Assembly (NCBI GenBank): GCA_009908535.1
Contig: JAAAOD010000031.1
Span: forward strand, 1 to 7,388
DNA from: Verrucomicrobiota bacterium
Lineage (GTDB): Bacteria > Verrucomicrobiota > Verrucomicrobiia > Opitutales > Oceanipulchritudinaceae
Reading direction: 5' to 3'
DNA length: 7,388 bases
Notes under the pieces: model-generated
Databases searched by the model: none
What the model saw: only the letters and a program-made list of their open reading frames with translations
Told to the model about the DNA's origin: nothing
Shown: one piece after another, positions 5,530 through 7,388 of the stretch
Numbering within the stretch: the first letter of the stretch is position 1
Layout: every line of letters begins with the position of its first letter
Program-made: the position numbers and the translations under genes

Positions 5530-5764
5530 GGATTCACTAGGTTGTGAGACCCGCGGTGAACCTCGAACAGCGAGACCCAAGCTGCGAGTCTCAATGCTCA
5601 CCATCGCGCATCCTTGCGACAACACAAGCGCGCGCCGGTGACAATCACGTGAACAGTTCCCCTTCCTGATTTCGCGGCCGGGACCAGTCCTTACGCTTGA
5701 CAGCTCCCCGCCCCACTCCAGCTTGGATCTTTTTCCGGTAAAGCGTCCACCCTTCACCGGATCC

Positions 5765-5852
<88 letters not shown>

Positions 5853-5859
5853 TCCGTTG

Positions 5860-5880
5860 CGGCGGGAGCGATACCCGCCG
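5860..5880 (+). other. GC hairpin just downstream of tRNA-Leu
   Basis: CGGCGGG (5860-5866) pairs with CCCGCCG (5874-5880) around a 7-base loop, eight bases after the tRNA end. No T-run follows, so it is not a canonical terminator; it may protect or define the 3' end of the tRNA precursor. Confidence 0.4.
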
Positions 5881-5941
5881 GAGGAAAACCCTCGCGTCCG
5901 TTTGACAGGGCAAGCGAATCCCGAAATGCTCCCTCGTTTCC

Positions 5942-6598
5942 ATGTCTAGCGACGGCAGAGAACGGATTGAAGAACTGGCGAACTGCCGACTACCCACGGC
6001 TCATGGGGATTTCCGCCTGAGCATCTGGCAGGCAAGCAAGGGAGTTGAAATCGTCACGGTGGGAATGGGCAAGCTGGCCGGGAACAACCCGCTCTTCGTG
6101 CGGGTGCATTCCCAGTGTTTTACTTCCGAGGTTCTGGGATCGCTGCGCTGCGATTGCCGTCCCCAGTTGGACAGCGCCCTCGAGAAGATCGGGGGGCTGC
6201 AGCGGGGGCTGCTCATCTACCTGCAGCAGGAGGGCCGGGGGATCGGGCTGACCAACAAGATCCGTGCCTACGCCCTGCAGGACGGCGGTGCCGACACCCT
6301 CGAGGCCAACCACCTGCTCGGATTCGAGGACGACCTGCGGGACTTCACTGATGCCGGGCGGCTTTTATTGCAGGAGGGGATTCCGTCGATCCGCCTCAAC
6401 ACAAACAATCCCCGTAAGATCCAGGCCCTTGTTGACTGCGGAGTGGAGATTGCCGAGGTCATTCCCTCCCTCTCCCCACCCAATCCGCATAATTCGCGGT
6501 ACCTGGAGACGAAAGCTCTTCGCATGGGTCACCTCTTTTCCCCATCCGGGGAGCTGCCTGCACATCCCCGTGCCGAAAGCACGCACAAGGGTGAATAA
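5942..6598 (+). CDS. ribA: GTP cyclohydrolase II (monofunctional RibA)
   Basis: A 218-aa cytosolic enzyme that opens GTP to 2,5-diamino-6-ribosylamino-4-pyrimidinone 5'-phosphate, formate and pyrophosphate, the first step of riboflavin synthesis. The zinc ligands are C59, C70 and C72 in HSQCFTSEVLGSLRCDCRPQL (56-76), with the family's C-x10-C-x-C spacing. YLQQEGRGIGLTNKIRAYAL (93-112) binds substrate and includes the Tyr110 matching the conserved active-site tyrosine. DTLEANHLLGFEDDLRDF (118-135) has the catalytic Asp/Arg pair, and NTNNPRKI (153-160) contacts the purine. All motifs are intact. There is no fused RibB (DHBP synthase) domain, unlike many bacteria, so another gene must supply it. 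The C-terminal 20 residues extend past the core. The ATG at 5942 lacks a good Shine-Dalgarno. No FMN riboswitch is visible upstream. The stop overlaps the next start by 8 bp. Confidence 0.95.
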   Translation: MSSDGRERIEELANCRLPTAHGDFRLSIWQASKGVEIVTVGMGKLAGNNPLFVRVHSQCFTSEVLGSLRCDCRPQLDSALEKIGGLQRGLLIYLQQEGRGIGLTNKIRAYALQDGGADTLEANHLLGFEDDLRDFTDAGRLLLQEGIPSIRLNTNNPRKIQALVDCGVEIAEVIPSLSPPNPHNSRYLETKALRMGHLFSPSGELPAHPRAESTHKGE

Positions 6599-7283
6599 GG
6601 GAGGCTATGATCGTTGGCTGACCGCCAGCTCGGCAAGCGGTCTGGCGGTGCTGGGGCTGGCCCTCCCCTACCCGGCGGCGGCCGGGACCGCTTACCTTGG
6701 CTGGGGATGTGTTTTCGGCGGCTGGCTGTATTTCCTTGGGGGCGGTCCGCGCACCGCGGCGGATGCCCTGACCCTGATGCGTTTGCTCATCCTGCTCGCC
6801 GCCGTCGCGCTGCTGATTGTTTTTCATGCCGCCCTTCTGGCCCTGCTCCTCTTCAGCGTCTCACTCCTGCTCGATCTGCTCGACGGCTGGCTTGCGCGGA
6901 GGCACGGAGAGACTGCCTGGGGGGCGCTTTATGACATGGAAGGCGACCAGGCCTGGGTCATGGGGATTGCCATCGGAATCCACGCCCTGCATCCGGGAGT
7001 GGCCTGGGTATTAATTTTTCCGGCACTCAAGTTTCTTCAGTTCCTCATCCTGAAAACCACCGGGCTTCCGGCTACCGATCCCAAGCCGGTCGACGGGAAC
7101 AATGCCCGCGCCCGGACCGTGTTCGCCATTGTGGCGGGAGGCCTCCTCCTTTCCCTGTGGCCGGATCTACCGACGGGCCTTCGATCGGGCCTTCTTCTCG
7201 CCTGCCTGTTACTGCTGAGCGGGTCGTTTCTCTCCGATCAACGCCATCTTTGGAAACAACACCGGAAGGAAGGGACCTCATGA
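6591..7283 (+). CDS. CDP-alcohol phosphatidyltransferase family protein
   Basis: A 230-aa integral membrane enzyme of the CDP-OH phosphatidyltransferase family, which swaps the CMP of a CDP-alcohol (usually CDP-diacylglycerol) for an alcohol headgroup. The entry motif ALTLMRLLI (59-67) resembles the family's N-x-LTxxR. The catalytic signature is D95-LL-D98-G99-WL-A102-R103, then G111, D115 and D119; all metal-binding aspartates are present. The gap from AR to G is 7 residues, whereas the usual pattern has 8. About six hydrophobic segments cover 14-50, 61-90, 121-146 and 176-212. The product could be phosphatidylglycerophosphate, phosphatidylserine or another lipid; sequence does not decide. 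I chose the GTG at 6591 because a nearby ATG (6607) is out of frame and stops after four codons. The gene overlaps ribA by 8 bp and the next start by ATGA, indicating one transcript. Confidence 0.8.
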   Translation: MNKGGYDRWLTASSASGLAVLGLALPYPAAAGTAYLGWGCVFGGWLYFLGGGPRTAADALTLMRLLILLAAVALLIVFHAALLALLLFSVSLLLDLLDGWLARRHGETAWGALYDMEGDQAWVMGIAIGIHALHPGVAWVLIFPALKFLQFLILKTTGLPATDPKPVDGNNARARTVFAIVAGGLLLSLWPDLPTGLRSGLLLACLLLLSGSFLSDQRHLWKQHRKEGTS

Positions 7284-7388
7284 GCTTTGCGGATTTCATC
7301 CTTCTGGCGGGCTACTTTTCCCTCGCCGTGGAATTGATCTTCTTCCCGGTTCCCAGTGTGGCCTCCAGCCGACAGCTCCTTTCGAGGG
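7280..7388 (+). CDS. Unrecognised hydrophobic protein, N-terminal part (runs off the right edge)
   Basis: The first 36 codons of a gene whose ATG (7280-7282) overlaps the previous stop as ATGA. The visible residues begin MSFADFILLAGYFSLAVELI and go on with FFPVPSVASS, giving one predicted membrane segment at about 5-22 with an acidic residue (E18) inside it. I do not recognise the family from this much sequence. The overlap and shared direction suggest it belongs with the CDP-alcohol phosphatidyltransferase as a membrane-associated partner. An open frame and the start overlap are the only support. Confidence 0.6.
   Translation, partial: MSFADFILLAGYFSLAVELIFFPVPSVASSRQLLSR

Noticed and set aside
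5853..5941. FMN riboswitch upstream of ribA
   Set aside because: Only 89 bp separate the tRNA from the start and none of the conserved RFN-element blocks are present.

Overview
The window looks like chromosomal DNA of a GC-rich Gram-negative bacterium, most plausibly a verrucomicrobial lineage (Opitutae-like). This is a soft inference. It rests on a DUF5069 protein, the dense GC-rich palindromic repeat family next to a REP-associated transposase, generally poor Shine-Dalgarno sequences, and Sec-type signal peptides on small secreted proteins. No rRNA or other phylogenetic marker is present to settle it.

Layout. (1) 1-581, minus strand: a membrane-anchored single-domain rhodanese overlaps by ATGA the start of a gamma-glutamyltransferase whose body lies beyond the left edge. 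(2) 709-2729, plus strand: a DUF5069 protein; a secreted protein with two copies of an H-x12-H-x-H-P-Q motif (likely metal binding); and a DUF420/CtaM-like membrane protein. The last two probably form a unit linked to metal handling or haem-copper oxidase maturation. (3) 2735-3955: the most unusual part. A REP-associated tyrosine transposase (RAYT, HUH/Y1 type) on the minus strand sits between two arrays of roughly 83-bp palindrome-rich repeats in the same orientation. The arrays start 5 bp after the DUF420 stop and end just short of the panE stop. (4) 3961-4917, minus: a ketopantoate reductase (PanE/ApbA family), with a strong hairpin just upstream of its start. (5) 5116-5529, minus: a small secreted protein made only of a TonB C-terminal-like domain, with an intrinsic terminator behind it. 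(6) 5768-5852, plus: tRNA-Leu(CAG) with encoded CCA. (7) 5942-7388, plus: a tight overlapping run of monofunctional GTP cyclohydrolase II (riboflavin synthesis), a CDP-alcohol phosphatidyltransferase (phospholipid headgroup or lipid synthesis), and the first 36 codons of an unrecognised hydrophobic protein.

Most genes are ordinary housekeeping or accessory genes. The repeat/RAYT module and the duplicated histidine-motif protein next to the CtaM-like gene merit a second look. No CRISPR array, phage gene or defence system was seen.
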